From Neotabrizicola shimadae (GTDB lineage: Bacteria; Pseudomonadota; Alphaproteobacteria; Rhodobacterales; Rhodobacteraceae), in the NCBI RefSeq assembly GCF_019623905.1, contig NZ_CP069370.1, positions 3,893,001 through 3,957,000 on the forward strand: 64,000 nucleotides of DNA. Direction: 5' to 3'. Under the pieces are notes generated by a model. That model was not told the DNA's origin. It saw nothing but the letters and a program-made list of their open reading frames with translations, and ran no database searches. Of the stretch, positions 17,415 to 26,257 are shown piece after piece (position 1 is the stretch's first letter; each line of letters opens with the position of its first letter). A program made the translations under genes and the position numbers.

Positions 17415-18236
17415 TCATTTGCCCGAACCGGCGGTCTCGGACCCGCCGCGTGTCAGGTAGTAGGCGATGAGGATGGGGAAGAAGGTGGCGACGAAGACCA
17501 CGATGGCGACCACGTTGGTGACCGGGCGCTGGCGCGGGCGGATCAGCTCGTCGAGCATCCAGATCGGCAGGGTCTTGGACTCGAGGCCCGTGCCGGCGGT
17601 GAAGGTGGTGACGATGACCTCGTCGAACGACAGGGCGAAGGCCAGCATGCCCCCCGCCAGCAGCGCCGAGCCGAGGTTGGGCAGAAGGATGTGGCGGAAG
17701 GTCTGGAAGGCGTTGGCGCCGAGGTCGGCCGAAGCCTCCAGAATGCCGCCAGACAGGCGGCGGAATCGGGCGACGGCGTTGTTGTAAACGATGACGATGC
17801 AGAAGGTCGCGTGGCCGAGCACGATGGTCCAGACCGAGAAGGGAATGTCCATCATGCCGAAGGCCGAGCGCAGCGACATGCCGGTGATGACGCCCGGCAG
17901 TGCGATGGGCAGGAGGATGAGGAGCGAGATCTGCTCGCGCCCGAAGAAGCTTGCGCGCGACATGGCGGCCGAGACGAGGGTGCCGAGGACGAGGGCGACG
18001 GCGGTGGCGATGGCCGCGACCTTGAGCGACAGCCAGAGCGGCGGCCAGATGTCGGGCCGGTCGAACCAGGCGACGGCGAACCATTTGGTCGTGAGGCCGG
18101 GCGGCGGGAACTGGAAGCTGCGCTCCTCGGTGGTGAAGGCGTAGAGGAAGATCAGGAGGATCGGCAGGTGCAGGAACAGCAAGCCGCCGAGCGCGCCGAG
18201 GCGCAGGCCGAGCGAGGGGCGGTCTTCAGAGGGCAT
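17415..18236 (-). CDS. Polyamine ABC transporter permease (PotC/YdcV-like)
   Basis: A 273-residue inner-membrane permease with about six transmembrane helices and the binding-protein-dependent transport loop near [22 protein letters not shown] (EAA motif, coupling helix to the ATPase). It overlaps the upstream permease gene by 11 bp. It is the second membrane subunit of the putrescine/spermidine-type importer. Confidence 0.9.
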   Translation of the reverse strand: MPSEDRPSLGLRLGALGGLLFLHLPILLIFLYAFTTEERSFQFPPPGLTTKWFAVAWFDRPDIWPPLWLSLKVAAIATAVALVLGTLVSAAMSRASFFGREQISLLILLPIALPGVITGMSLRSAFGMMDIPFSVWTIVLGHATFCIVIVYNNAVARFRRLSGGILEASADLGANAFQTFRHILLPNLGSALLAGGMLAFALSFDEVIVTTFTAGTGLESKTLPIWMLDELIRPRQRPVTNVVAIVVFVATFFPILIAYYLTRGGSETAGSGK

Positions 18237-19164
18237 CGAAGGCTCCCGCGCGGCGGGCCAGGGTGAGGTAGACCAGCATGATGAGGATGGGAACCACGGC
18301 GAAGGCGGCGGCCAGCGGAATGTTCCCCGCGGTGCCCTGGAACTGGTAGACCGCCATGCCGATGAAGTTGGCCGAATTGCCGATGATGGAGGGGATGATG
18401 TAGTCGCCCAAAGTCAGCGAGAAGGTGAAGATCGACCCGGCGATCACCCCCGGCATGGCGAGCGGCAGGATCACCGTGCGGAAGGTCTGCGAGCGGCTGG
18501 CGCCGAGGTCGGCGGAGGCTTCCAGCATGGAGGTGGGCACACGCTCCAGCGCGGCCTGCATGGGCAGGATCATGTAGGGCAGCCAGACATAGACGAAGAC
18601 GAGGAAGGTGCCGATGTAGCTGGTGGAGAGCGAGTTGCCGCCGATCACCGGGATGGCGAGCACCGCGTCCAGCACGCCGCCGAGGCCCATGCCGGTGGCG
18701 GCCCAGCCGATGATGCCCTCTTTGGCGAGGATCAGCTTCCAGGCATAGACCTTGACCAGATAGCTGGACCACAGGGGCAGCATGATGCCGAGGTAGAACA
18801 CCGCCTTCCAGCGGCCGCGGGCGTAGCGGGCAGCGTAATAGGCGATGGGGAAGGCCAGCACGGCGCAGCCGAGCGTGACGGCGGCGGACATGCCGACGGT
18901 GCGGATGATGATGTCGAGGTTCGAGGGGCGGAACAGCTCGGCATAGGTCTTGAGCGTGAATTCGGGGACGACCATGCCCGAGAATTCGTCGATGGAATAG
19001 AAGCTTTGCCACAGGAGTGCGGCGAGCGAGCCGAGGTAGACCACGCCCAGCCAAAGGAGGGGCGGGGTCAGCAGCAGCACCAACAGCAGGCGGGGGCGGC
19101 GCCAGAAGGTGGCGGTCAGCCGGTCGGGGAGGCCGCGTTCGGGGAGGATGGCCTGGGTGGTCAT
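18226..19164 (-). CDS. Polyamine ABC transporter permease (PotB/YdcU-like)
   Basis: A 312-residue permease with a short N-terminal cytoplasmic segment, a first helix at about 27-50 ([20 protein letters not shown]) and five more helices. The EAA coupling motif is in [20 protein letters not shown]. It pairs with the PotC-like permease, whose gene overlaps it by 11 bp. It follows the ATPase gene after 34 bp. Confidence 0.9.
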   Translation of the reverse strand: MTTQAILPERGLPDRLTATFWRRPRLLLVLLLTPPLLWLGVVYLGSLAALLWQSFYSIDEFSGMVVPEFTLKTYAELFRPSNLDIIIRTVGMSAAVTLGCAVLAFPIAYYAARYARGRWKAVFYLGIMLPLWSSYLVKVYAWKLILAKEGIIGWAATGMGLGGVLDAVLAIPVIGGNSLSTSYIGTFLVFVYVWLPYMILPMQAALERVPTSMLEASADLGASRSQTFRTVILPLAMPGVIAGSIFTFSLTLGDYIIPSIIGNSANFIGMAVYQFQGTAGNIPLAAAFAVVPILIMLVYLTLARRAGAFDAL

Positions 19165-19198
19165 GGCCGGGCCTCTGCCGGGGGCGAAGGGTGGCGCG

Positions 19199-20194
19199 TC
19201 ACTTCTCGCCCTCCATCACATGCAGCGCGGGGGCGTCGAAGGTGAGGCCGGCCGCGGCGCCTTCGGGCGGGACGGGCTGGCCGGCGGGGATGAGGGCGGC
19301 GATCTCGGTGCCCTTCGCGTCGATCACCACGCGGGTGCCTGCGCCGAGGTAGCGGAGCGCGCGGACGGGGCCAGTGAGCTTGGCGTCGCCGCCCGTTGCC
19401 AGTCGCAGCGATTCCGGGCGCAGCGAGGACCAGCGGGCGGGGCCGCCGAGGCTGCGGGTCAGGTCGGGCGGCAGGACGTTCGAAGAACCGACGAAATCGG
19501 CGACGAAGCGGGTGGCGGGGCGGGCATAGACCTCTTCGGGCGTGCCGATCTGGGCGATCTTGCCCTCGTTGAACACGGCGAGGCTGTCGGCCATGGAGAG
19601 GGCTTCGTGCTGGTCGTGGGTGACGAAGACGAAGGTGATGCCGAGGCGGTGCTGAAGGGCCTTCAACTCGTCCTGCATCGCCTCGCGCAGCTTCAGGTCC
19701 AGCGCGCCGAGGGGTTCGTCCAGCAGCAGCACGCGGGGTTCGTTCACAAGGGCGCGCGCCAGCGCGACGCGCTGGCGCTGGCCACCGGACAGCTGGCCGG
19801 GTTTGCGGTCGCCGTAGCCGGAGAGCTTGACGAGGGACAGCATCTCTTCGGCCTTGGCATGGCGTTTCGTGCGGTCCACGCCCTTGACCATCAGCCCGTA
19901 GGCCACGTTGTCGCGCACGTTCATGTGGGGAAACAGCGCATAGTCCTGGAAGACGGTGTTCACGTTGCGCCGGTTGGGCGGCACGTCGCTGACATCCTGG
20001 CCGAAGATGCGGATGGCGCCGCCGGTGGGTTTCTCGAAGCCCGAGATCAGCCGCAGGCAGGTGGTCTTGCCCGAGCCGGAAGGGCCGAGCATGGCGAAGA
20101 AGGCGCCTTCGCGGATGGTCAGGTCCACGCCATCGACGGCTTTCACCGTGCCGAAGTGGCGTTGGACGTTCAGGAATTCGACGGCGGCGGTCAT
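19199..20194 (-). CDS. Polyamine ABC transporter ATP-binding protein (PotA/YdcT-like)
   Basis: A 331-residue ABC ATPase: Walker [11 protein letters not shown] near residues 37-46, Q-loop [10 protein letters not shown], signature [15 protein letters not shown], Walker [13 protein letters not shown] and switch His in [11 protein letters not shown]-terminal TOBE regulatory domain follows (about 235-331), as in PotA/MalK-type proteins. It energises the polyamine importer. Confidence 0.92.
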   Translation of the reverse strand: MTAAVEFLNVQRHFGTVKAVDGVDLTIREGAFFAMLGPSGSGKTTCLRLISGFEKPTGGAIRIFGQDVSDVPPNRRNVNTVFQDYALFPHMNVRDNVAYGLMVKGVDRTKRHAKAEEMLSLVKLSGYGDRKPGQLSGGQRQRVALARALVNEPRVLLLDEPLGALDLKLREAMQDELKALQHRLGITFVFVTHDQHEALSMADSLAVFNEGKIAQIGTPEEVYARPATRFVADFVGSSNVLPPDLTRSLGGPARWSSLRPESLRLATGGDAKLTGPVRALRYLGAGTRVVIDAKGTEIAALIPAGQPVPPEGAAAGLTFDAPALHVMEGEK

Positions 20195-20225
20195 GGGACG
20201 GTCCGGTTGGGGAAAACAAGGCGCC

Positions 20226-20340
20226 GCCCCCTCACCCTGACCCTCTCCCCGAGGGGAGAGGGAAGCGCGAGAGGCTGGCCGAAGCGCAGGAAGGGAAGGC
20301 GGCTCCCTCCCCCTTCATGGGGGAAGGATGGGGTGGGGGG
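20226..20340. repeat. Two CCCTCCCC-type hairpin repeats between ATPase and binding-protein genes
   Basis: Copy one (20226-20263) has CCCTCTCCCC-GAGGGGAGAGGG; copy two (20303-20340) is CTCCCCCTTCATGGGGGAAG with a G-rich arm, in the opposite orientation. Together they fill the 147-bp gap between the binding-protein gene and the ATPase gene of the importer operon. An RNA hairpin here could set the higher expression of the upstream binding-protein cistron that is usual in ABC importers. Confidence 0.7.
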
Positions 20341-20341
20341 A

Positions 20342-21493
20342 TCAGCGACCGCCGATCACACCGATGTAGTCAGAGACCCAGCGATAGTAGGGCACGCATT
20401 CGCCCTGGGAGCATTTCGAGACCGGGGTGGTCCAGAAGCGGATCTTCTCGAAATCGTCCATGCCGTTGGCCGTGCAGCTTTCGGCGGTGGACATGCCGCG
20501 GCCGTCGGTGCAGGCGGCGGGCACCGAGGGGTTGGCGCCGAACCAGACCGCGAGGTCGGATTGCAGGTTCGAGCTGAGCGTGTGTTCCATCCACATGTAG
20601 GCGCAGTTCGGGTGCGCGGCATCGACATGCATCATCGTGGTGTCGGCCCAGCCGGTGGCGCCTTCTGACGGGATAGTCGAGGCGATGGGCTGGCCATCGG
20701 CCTTGAGCAGGTTCACCTGGAAGGGCCAGGAACCCGAGGCGACCACGCCTTCGTTCTTGAAGTCGTCGATCTGGATGAAGGCGTCGTGCCAGTAGCGGCT
20801 GGTCAGTTCGCGCTGCTGGCGCAGCAGATCCAGCGCCGCCTTGTACTGGTCTTCGTTCAGCTCATAGGGCGAGGTGATGCCAAGCTCCGGCTTGTGCGCC
20901 ATAAGGTACTGCGCGGCGTCGGCGACATGGATCGGGCCGTCATAGGCCTGCACGCGGCCCTTGTTCGACTTGCCGTCAGGCAGGGTCATTTCCTCGAACA
21001 CCACGTTCCAGGAGGTGGGCGCCTCCTTGAAGACTTCGGTGTTGTACATCAGGACGTTCGGGCCCCACATGTAGGGCACGCCGTAGTGCACGCCGTCCAC
21101 GGTATGCCAGGGCGCGCTTTTCAGGCGGTCGTCCACCGTGCCCCAGGACGGGATCAGGTCGACATTGATCGGCTGGACGCGGCCGCCCGAGACCAGGCGC
21201 AGCGAGGCGTCGCCGCTTGCGGTGACGAGGTCGAAGCCGCCTTCGTTCATCAGGGCGACCATCTCGTCGGAGGTGTTGGCGGTCTTGACGTTGACCTTGC
21301 AGCCGGTCGCGGCTTCGAACTTGGTGACCCAGTCGAAGGCCTTGTCGGTTTCGCCCCGTTCAATGTAGCCCGGCCAGGCAACGATATCGACCTGGCCTTC
21401 GCCGGCGCCGATCGCAGTCATCTGGGCGAGGGCGGAGGTGAGGGCGGTCACGGTGGCAAGCGCGGTGGTGGCCGCGAGCTTCAGCATCTTCAT
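20342..21493 (-). CDS. Polyamine ABC transporter substrate-binding protein (PotD/YdcS-like)
   Basis: A 383-residue periplasmic binding protein with signal peptide MKMLKLAATTALATVTALTS plus ALA (about 1-23). The mature protein has PotD-type features (VDIVAWPGYIERGETD, VTKFEAATGCKVNVKTANTS, LMNEGGFDLVTASGD) and ends with WVSDYIGVIGGR. It should capture putrescine or a related polyamine for the permeases encoded downstream. The ATG at 21493 is preceded by GGGAG. It is first in the operon, with about 250 bp of upstream regulatory DNA. Confidence 0.9.
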   Translation of the reverse strand: MKMLKLAATTALATVTALTSALAQMTAIGAGEGQVDIVAWPGYIERGETDKAFDWVTKFEAATGCKVNVKTANTSDEMVALMNEGGFDLVTASGDASLRLVSGGRVQPINVDLIPSWGTVDDRLKSAPWHTVDGVHYGVPYMWGPNVLMYNTEVFKEAPTSWNVVFEEMTLPDGKSNKGRVQAYDGPIHVADAAQYLMAHKPELGITSPYELNEDQYKAALDLLRQQRELTSRYWHDAFIQIDDFKNEGVVASGSWPFQVNLLKADGQPIASTIPSEGATGWADTTMMHVDAAHPNCAYMWMEHTLSSNLQSDLAVWFGANPSVPAACTDGRGMSTAESCTANGMDDFEKIRFWTTPVSKCSQGECVPYYRWVSDYIGVIGGR

Positions 21494-21600
21494 GGTCGAC
21501 TCCCTGTCTTGTCCGCGCGATGGCGGAAGCCGGTTTTCCGGCCATGTCACGACGATAGGGAGGCAGGAGCCATTCGCAATAACAAAAGTTGGAAGGCTGC

Positions 21601-21617
21601 GTTCGGAAAATCCGAAC
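21601..21617. promoter_or_regulatory. Candidate operator upstream of the polyamine importer operon
   Basis: A perfect inverted repeat GTTCGGA-AAA-TCCGAAC lies 108 bp upstream of the binding-protein start, in an otherwise uninformative 249-bp intergenic region (21494-21742). Its symmetry and AT-rich centre suggest a dimeric regulator site. No regulator gene is adjacent to the operon. Confidence 0.45.
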
Positions 21618-21742
21618 GGTCTTGTGCGAGGCCTTGAGCCGATTTCGGGCGATAGGTGAGGGATTTCGCCGGTCTGGGAGGCAGAATCGCGGATTCAACA
21701 CCGGGGCATCGGCAAAATGTAGAGAGAACGGGCGCGCCGGGG

Positions 21743-22363
21743 TCAGCGGGTGGGGATCATGGCCTTGATCGCGGCGACGTGGGCGGCCGTCGCGCCGAGG
21801 GAATCGGCCGCCAGCGCGCGGGCCGCCGGAAGGAGCGCGTCCGCTTCCTGGATGCCGTCGATGAGCCCCCAGGCAAGGGCCTGATCGGCCGTGATGCGGG
21901 TGCCGGCCATCAGGATCATCTTCGCCCGGGCCGGGCCGACAAGGGCTGCCAGGCGGGGCGGATCGGCGGGCTGGGGCAGATAGCCAAGGCGCATGACCGG
22001 GTAGAAGAAGCTGGCCCCCGGCACGGCAAGGCGCAGGTCGCAGGCCAGCGCCATGCCCATGGCGCCACCGGCCAGCGTGCCGTTCAGCGCCGCGATGGTG
22101 ACACAGGGCAGGGCCGCGATGGCATTGGACAGCCGGTCCCAGACCGGATCGACCGACAGGCCGGCGCGGGCCTCTTCCAGATCGGCGCCGGCCGAAAAGA
22201 CCTTGCCGGTTCCGGTGATCACCAGGGCGCGCGCGCCCGCGGCTGCGGCCCGGCCCACGGCGGCTTCGAGATCGAGAAGCATCTGGCGCGTGAGCGAATT
22301 GGCCTTTTCCGGCCGTGCGATGGTCAACGTCCACAGGCCATCGGCCACATCTTCCCCGATCAT
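21743..22363 (-). CDS. Enoyl-CoA hydratase/isomerase family protein
   Basis: A crotonase-fold protein of about 206 residues. The oxyanion-hole segments are visible as GTGKVFSAGADLEEA and LNGTLAGGAMGMALACDLRLA. The usual catalytic Glu position after AGGAMG reads as hydrophobic, so it may be an isomerase or thioesterase-like member rather than a classical hydratase. The ATG at 22363 has a GGGGAG ribosome site 8-9 nt away and is preferred to the one at 22390. It stands alone and is divergent from the DUF2125 gene. Confidence 0.82.
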   Translation of the reverse strand: MIGEDVADGLWTLTIARPEKANSLTRQMLLDLEAAVGRAAAAGARALVITGTGKVFSAGADLEEARAGLSVDPVWDRLSNAIAALPCVTIAALNGTLAGGAMGMALACDLRLAVPGASFFYPVMRLGYLPQPADPPRLAALVGPARAKMILMAGTRITADQALAWGLIDGIQEADALLPAARALAADSLGATAAHVAAIKAMIPTR

Positions 22364-22488
22364 CACGCGCTTCTCCCCTGTCGATGACAAAGCCGTTTAC
22401 CCCGCGGTTCCGGATGGGGAAACCCTTGACCCGCCCGACCCGGCACCACAGGATGCCGCGCGAGGAATTTCCATCGGAAGGCATGATC

Positions 22489-24018
22489 ATGAAACATTGG
22501 CGGCTTGCGGGCAGCACGGCGCTTGCCCTGATCCTGGCGAATGCGGCGTCGGCGGAAATCACGCCCGATGAAGTCTGGCAAAGCTGGCAGACCCTGGGGG
22601 CGGATCAGGGGCAGACGATCACGGCGAAGTCCACCTCGCATGACGGCTCCTCTTTGGTGGCCGAGGGCGTGACGATCCAGATGAAGGATGCCGAGACGAG
22701 CGTCGAGGGCGTGATCGACCGGGTCGTCTTCGCCGACCAGGGCGACGGGACCGTGGCTGTCACCATGTCGGACAGCTATCCGATGACGCTGACGGTGACC
22801 GACACGACGGATGCAGCGGCGCCGAAGCCAGTGACGCTGAAGCTGACGGTCACGCAGCCGGGGCTGAAGGTGGTGGCCTCGGGCACGGCGGCCGCGCCGA
22901 CCTATGCTTTCGATGCGCCGGAGTTCGGCGTGAAGCTGGACAGCCTGGAAGGGCCGGGCACCGAGACGATGACGGCCGCGGGCGAGGTGAAGTTCACCGG
23001 GATCAAGGGGAGCTATGCCTTTGCCGCGGGCGAGGGCACGGCGCCGATGGCGCTGGATTCGACCTTTGCCGCAGCCGGGATGACGATGGACATCAGCGGC
23101 GCGGATTCGGCGGCGAAGTCGGATTTCAAGGCCAAGGTATCGGTGGCGGACCTCAACGGTTCCACCAAGGGCGCCTTCCTGGATGCGGCTGCCATGGAGA
23201 ACATGAACAAGGCGCTGCAGGAGGGGTTCTTCACCGACAGCCAGTTCAGCTATGGCAAGACCAGCTTCGAGTTCGGCGGAACCGAGGACGGCAAGCCCAC
23301 CACCATCTCGGGCGAGGCGGCAAGCGGTGGCGTGGGCTTTGTGCTGAACAAGGAGACCATGGGCTTCAAGGGCAATGGCGGCGGTGTGACGATGACCGTG
23401 GCCGGGGGCGACATGCCCTTCCCGAGCGTGTCGGTGTCCTATTCGGAGGCGGCTTTCGATCTGGGCTTCCCGGTGGCGAAATCCGATGCGCCGCAGCCGT
23501 TCACCTTCCTGGCGCGGCTGGTGGATCTGAAGCTGCCCGATGAATTGCTGGGCATGGTCGATCCGACGGCGCAGCTGCCGCGCGATCCGGCGACGCTGAT
23601 CGTGGACAGCACCGGCACGGTGACGCTGACCACCGACCTGACCGATGACGCAGCGATGGCGGCCCTGGGCGATGCACCTCCCGGCACGCTGGACTCGCTG
23701 GACCTGAAGCAGATTCTGCTGAAGGCGGCGGGGGCCGAGCTGACGGGTTCGGGCGCGATGACCTTCGACAACACCGACCTGGAGACTTATGGCGGGATGC
23801 CGGCGCCGACGGGGACGATCGACCTGAAGCTGGTGGGCGGCAATACCCTGCTGGACAAGATCGTGGCGCTTGGCTTCGTCACCCAGGACGATGCGATGGG
23901 CGTTCGGATGATGATGTCGATGTTCGGCAAGATGGTGGAGGGTGAGCCCGATACCATGACCTCGACGGTCGAGTTCAAGGACAAGGGCATCAACGTCAAC
24001 GGCCAGAAGATCCAGTAA
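22489..24018 (+). CDS. DUF2125 secreted/periplasmic protein
   Basis: A 509-residue protein with a signal peptide (MKHWRLAGSTALALILANAA plus SA, about 1-22) and a long beta-rich mature part full of Thr/Gly/Asp (VKFTGIKGSYAFAAGEG and similar), matching the alphaproteobacterial DUF2125 family. No catalytic motif is visible; the repeated beta-strand pattern suggests a lipid- or envelope-associated scaffold. The ATG at 22489 is better spaced from the GGAAG site (22476-22480) than the one at 22483. It is followed by a strong terminator. Confidence 0.8.
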   Translation: MKHWRLAGSTALALILANAASAEITPDEVWQSWQTLGADQGQTITAKSTSHDGSSLVAEGVTIQMKDAETSVEGVIDRVVFADQGDGTVAVTMSDSYPMTLTVTDTTDAAAPKPVTLKLTVTQPGLKVVASGTAAAPTYAFDAPEFGVKLDSLEGPGTETMTAAGEVKFTGIKGSYAFAAGEGTAPMALDSTFAAAGMTMDISGADSAAKSDFKAKVSVADLNGSTKGAFLDAAAMENMNKALQEGFFTDSQFSYGKTSFEFGGTEDGKPTTISGEAASGGVGFVLNKETMGFKGNGGGVTMTVAGGDMPFPSVSVSYSEAAFDLGFPVAKSDAPQPFTFLARLVDLKLPDELLGMVDPTAQLPRDPATLIVDSTGTVTLTTDLTDDAAMAALGDAPPGTLDSLDLKQILLKAAGAELTGSGAMTFDNTDLETYGGMPAPTGTIDLKLVGGNTLLDKIVALGFVTQDDAMGVRMMMSMFGKMVEGEPDTMTSTVEFKDKGINVNGQKIQ

Positions 24019-24041
24019 CCTTTCGGTCGCCGGGAAGACAT

Positions 24042-24078
24042 GGCCCCGTCCGCCAGGGCGGGGCCTTTCCGTTTCTTT
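24042..24078 (+). terminator. Rho-independent terminator after the DUF2125 gene
   Basis: GGCCCCGTCC (24042-24051) pairs with GGGCGGGGCC (24056-24065) over a GCCA loop, with one G-T pair, followed by TTTCCGTTTCTTT. Confidence 0.75.
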
Positions 24079-24135
24079 GGCTTGCGCAGGGGCGAGGGGC
24101 AGCTTACCTCCACCCGCATCACGAGGAGGTGCCCC

Positions 24136-25482
24136 ATGACCACGCCCCGGCTTGAAGAGCTTGCGGACCGGCTTCTGAAGGCGGCGACGGCCGCCGGGGC
24201 CGGTGCGGCCGATGCGCTGGTGGTGGATGGCGCTTCGCTGTCCATCGACATCCGCGCGGGCAAGCTGGAGCAGGCGGAGCGGTCGGAGGGGATCGAGATC
24301 GGGTTGCGGGTGCTGGTCGGCGGCCGGCAGGCCTGCGTCTCGGCCTCTGACATCTCGGACCGCACGATCACCACGCTGGCGGAGCGCGCCGTCGCCATGG
24401 CGCGCGAGGCGCCGGAAGACCCCTATGCCGGGCTGGCCGACGCGGACCTGATCGCGCGGGACTGGGATCTGGCGGACTATGATCTGGCGGATCCCGCGCC
24501 CGAGCCGGGTGCGGCGGCGCTGGAGCGGGATGCCCGCGCGGCCGAGGCGGCGGCGATGGCGGGCGGGGACATCACCCAGGTCGAGGCGAGCGCCGGCTAT
24601 TCGCGGCGCCGGATGCACCTGGCGGCGACGAACGGGTTTTCGGGCGGGTACGAGCGGACGTCGCGTTCGGTTTCGGCGGTGGCCTTCACCGGCCAGGGCA
24701 CAGGGATGGAGCGGGACTGGGCCGGGGAAAGCCGCATCTACCAGTCGGACCTGCCTTCGGCGGACGAGGTTGGTGCGCTGGCGGCGGAACGCGCGTTGTC
24801 GCGGCGGGGTGCGGTCAAGCCGGTGACGGGCAGCTTTCCGGTGCTGTTCGACGAACGCATCGCGTCCTCGCTGATCGGGCACCTTCTTTCGGCGGTGAAC
24901 GGGCAGTCGGTGGCGCGCGGGTCAAGCTGGCTGCGCGATGCGCTTGGCCAGCAGGTGTTGCCGGCGGGGCTGTCGGTGATCGAGGATCCGCACCGCCCCC
25001 GCATCGGCGGCTCGCGCCCGTTTGACGGGGAGGGGCTGCCGACGCGCGGCCGCGCCATCGTGGAGGCCGGTGTGCTGACGGGCTGGACGCTGGATCTGGC
25101 GACGGGGCGCAAGCTGGGCATGGCATCGACCGCCAATGCCTCGCGCGGGACCACGGCGCCGCCCACGCCGTCGAATGCCAACATCGACCTGACGCCGGGC
25201 ACGGCCAACCGCGCCGACCTGATCCGCGACATGGGGACCGGGCTTCTGGTGACATCGCTGATCGGGTCCACCATCAACCCGACGACCGGGGACTATTCGC
25301 GCGGGGCTTCCGGTTTCTGGGTGCAGGATGGCGTGATCAGCCATCCGGTGAACGAATGCACCATCGCCGGCAACCTGCGCGACATGCTGATGCGGATCAT
25401 CCCGGCCAATGACGCGCGGGCGCATCTTTCGGTGCGCGTGCCGAGCCTTCTGGTCGAGGGGATGACGCTTGCCGGCGCCTGA
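24136..25482 (+). CDS. pmbA: TldD/PmbA family protein (TldE-like subunit)
   Basis: A 448-residue member of the TldD/PmbA family, in which TldD and TldE (PmbA) form a heterodimeric zinc protease that processes modified peptides and unfolded chains. The N-terminal LSIDIRAGKLEQAERSEGIE and the C-terminal GASGFWVQDGVISHPVNECT segments are typical of the PmbA/TldE side, which lacks the catalytic HExxxH motif; none is seen here. The partner tldD is not in the window. A GAGGAGG site precedes the ATG at 24136. It overlaps the next gene by 14 bp. Confidence 0.88.
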   Translation: MTTPRLEELADRLLKAATAAGAGAADALVVDGASLSIDIRAGKLEQAERSEGIEIGLRVLVGGRQACVSASDISDRTITTLAERAVAMAREAPEDPYAGLADADLIARDWDLADYDLADPAPEPGAAALERDARAAEAAAMAGGDITQVEASAGYSRRRMHLAATNGFSGGYERTSRSVSAVAFTGQGTGMERDWAGESRIYQSDLPSADEVGALAAERALSRRGAVKPVTGSFPVLFDERIASSLIGHLLSAVNGQSVARGSSWLRDALGQQVLPAGLSVIEDPHRPRIGGSRPFDGEGLPTRGRAIVEAGVLTGWTLDLATGRKLGMASTANASRGTTAPPTPSNANIDLTPGTANRADLIRDMGTGLLVTSLIGSTINPTTGDYSRGASGFWVQDGVISHPVNECTIAGNLRDMLMRIIPANDARAHLSVRVPSLLVEGMTLAGA

Positions 25483-26257
25483 CCTTGCGCTTCTGACCGA
25501 GGCGGCACGGGCGGCGGGCGAGATCGCGCTGACCTGGTGGAAGCGCGATCCGCAAGTCTGGGACAAGGGCGGCACCGCCGGGCCGGTGACCGAGGCCGAC
25601 CTTGCGGTGAACGCGATGCTGGAGACGCGGTTGCGCGCGGCGCGGCCGGATTACGGCTGGCTGTCCGAGGAAACCGCCGACGATCTGGCGCGGCTGGATT
25701 GCGAACGGGTGTTCATCATCGACCCGATCGACGGCACGCGCGGCTTCATCGCGGGCGAGCCGCATTTCGCCCATGCCCTTGCCGTGGCCGAGCGGGGCCG
25801 CGTGGTGGCGGGCGTGGTGTTCCTGCCGGCGCTTGGCAGGCTGTATTCGGCCGAGGCCGGGGGGCCGGCACTGTGCGACGGGCAGCCCATCCGCGCCAGC
25901 GCACGCGCCGAGATGGACGGTGCGACCGTGCTGACCACGGCACCCAACATGGTGCCGGATCACTGGCCCGGCGGCGTGCCGGATCTGAAGCGCAGTTTCC
26001 GCGCCTCGCTGGCCTGGCGTCTGTGTCTGGTGGCCGAGGGCCGGCACGACACGCTGATCAGCTTTCGCGATTGCTGGGAGTGGGACATCGCCGCCGGGGC
26101 GCTGATCGCCGAGCGCGCCGGGGCGGTGGTGTCAGACGGTCGGGGAGAGGCGCTGCGCTTCAACCGTCCTGTGCCGCAATCGGCCGGGCTGATGGTGGGG
26201 CCGCCCGGCCTGCATGGCGATCTTCTTGTGCGGCGCCTTGGGACCGGCGCCGCCTGA
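25469..26257 (+). CDS. Inositol monophosphatase family phosphatase (CysQ-like)
   Basis: A 262-residue Mg-dependent phosphatase of the FIG superfamily. The metal-site motifs appear in order: SEET (near 66-69), DPIDGTRGF, and WEWDIAAGALIAERAG. The nearest relatives in this order are 3'(2'),5'-bisphosphate nucleotidases (CysQ), which remove the by-product PAP of sulfate assimilation; an inositol phosphatase role is possible. The only reasonable start is TTG at 25469, inside the pmbA end and preceded by GAGGGG, so the two are translationally coupled. Confidence 0.85.
   Translation: MPAPDLALLTEAARAAGEIALTWWKRDPQVWDKGGTAGPVTEADLAVNAMLETRLRAARPDYGWLSEETADDLARLDCERVFIIDPIDGTRGFIAGEPHFAHALAVAERGRVVAGVVFLPALGRLYSAEAGGPALCDGQPIRASARAEMDGATVLTTAPNMVPDHWPGGVPDLKRSFRASLAWRLCLVAEGRHDTLISFRDCWEWDIAAGALIAERAGAVVSDGRGEALRFNRPVPQSAGLMVGPPGLHGDLLVRRLGTGAA

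Noticed and set aside
22363-24882. 839-codon open frame on the minus strand
   Set aside because: It is antisense to DUF2125 and pmbA, which have clear domains and ribosome sites; long open antisense frames are a side effect of high GC.
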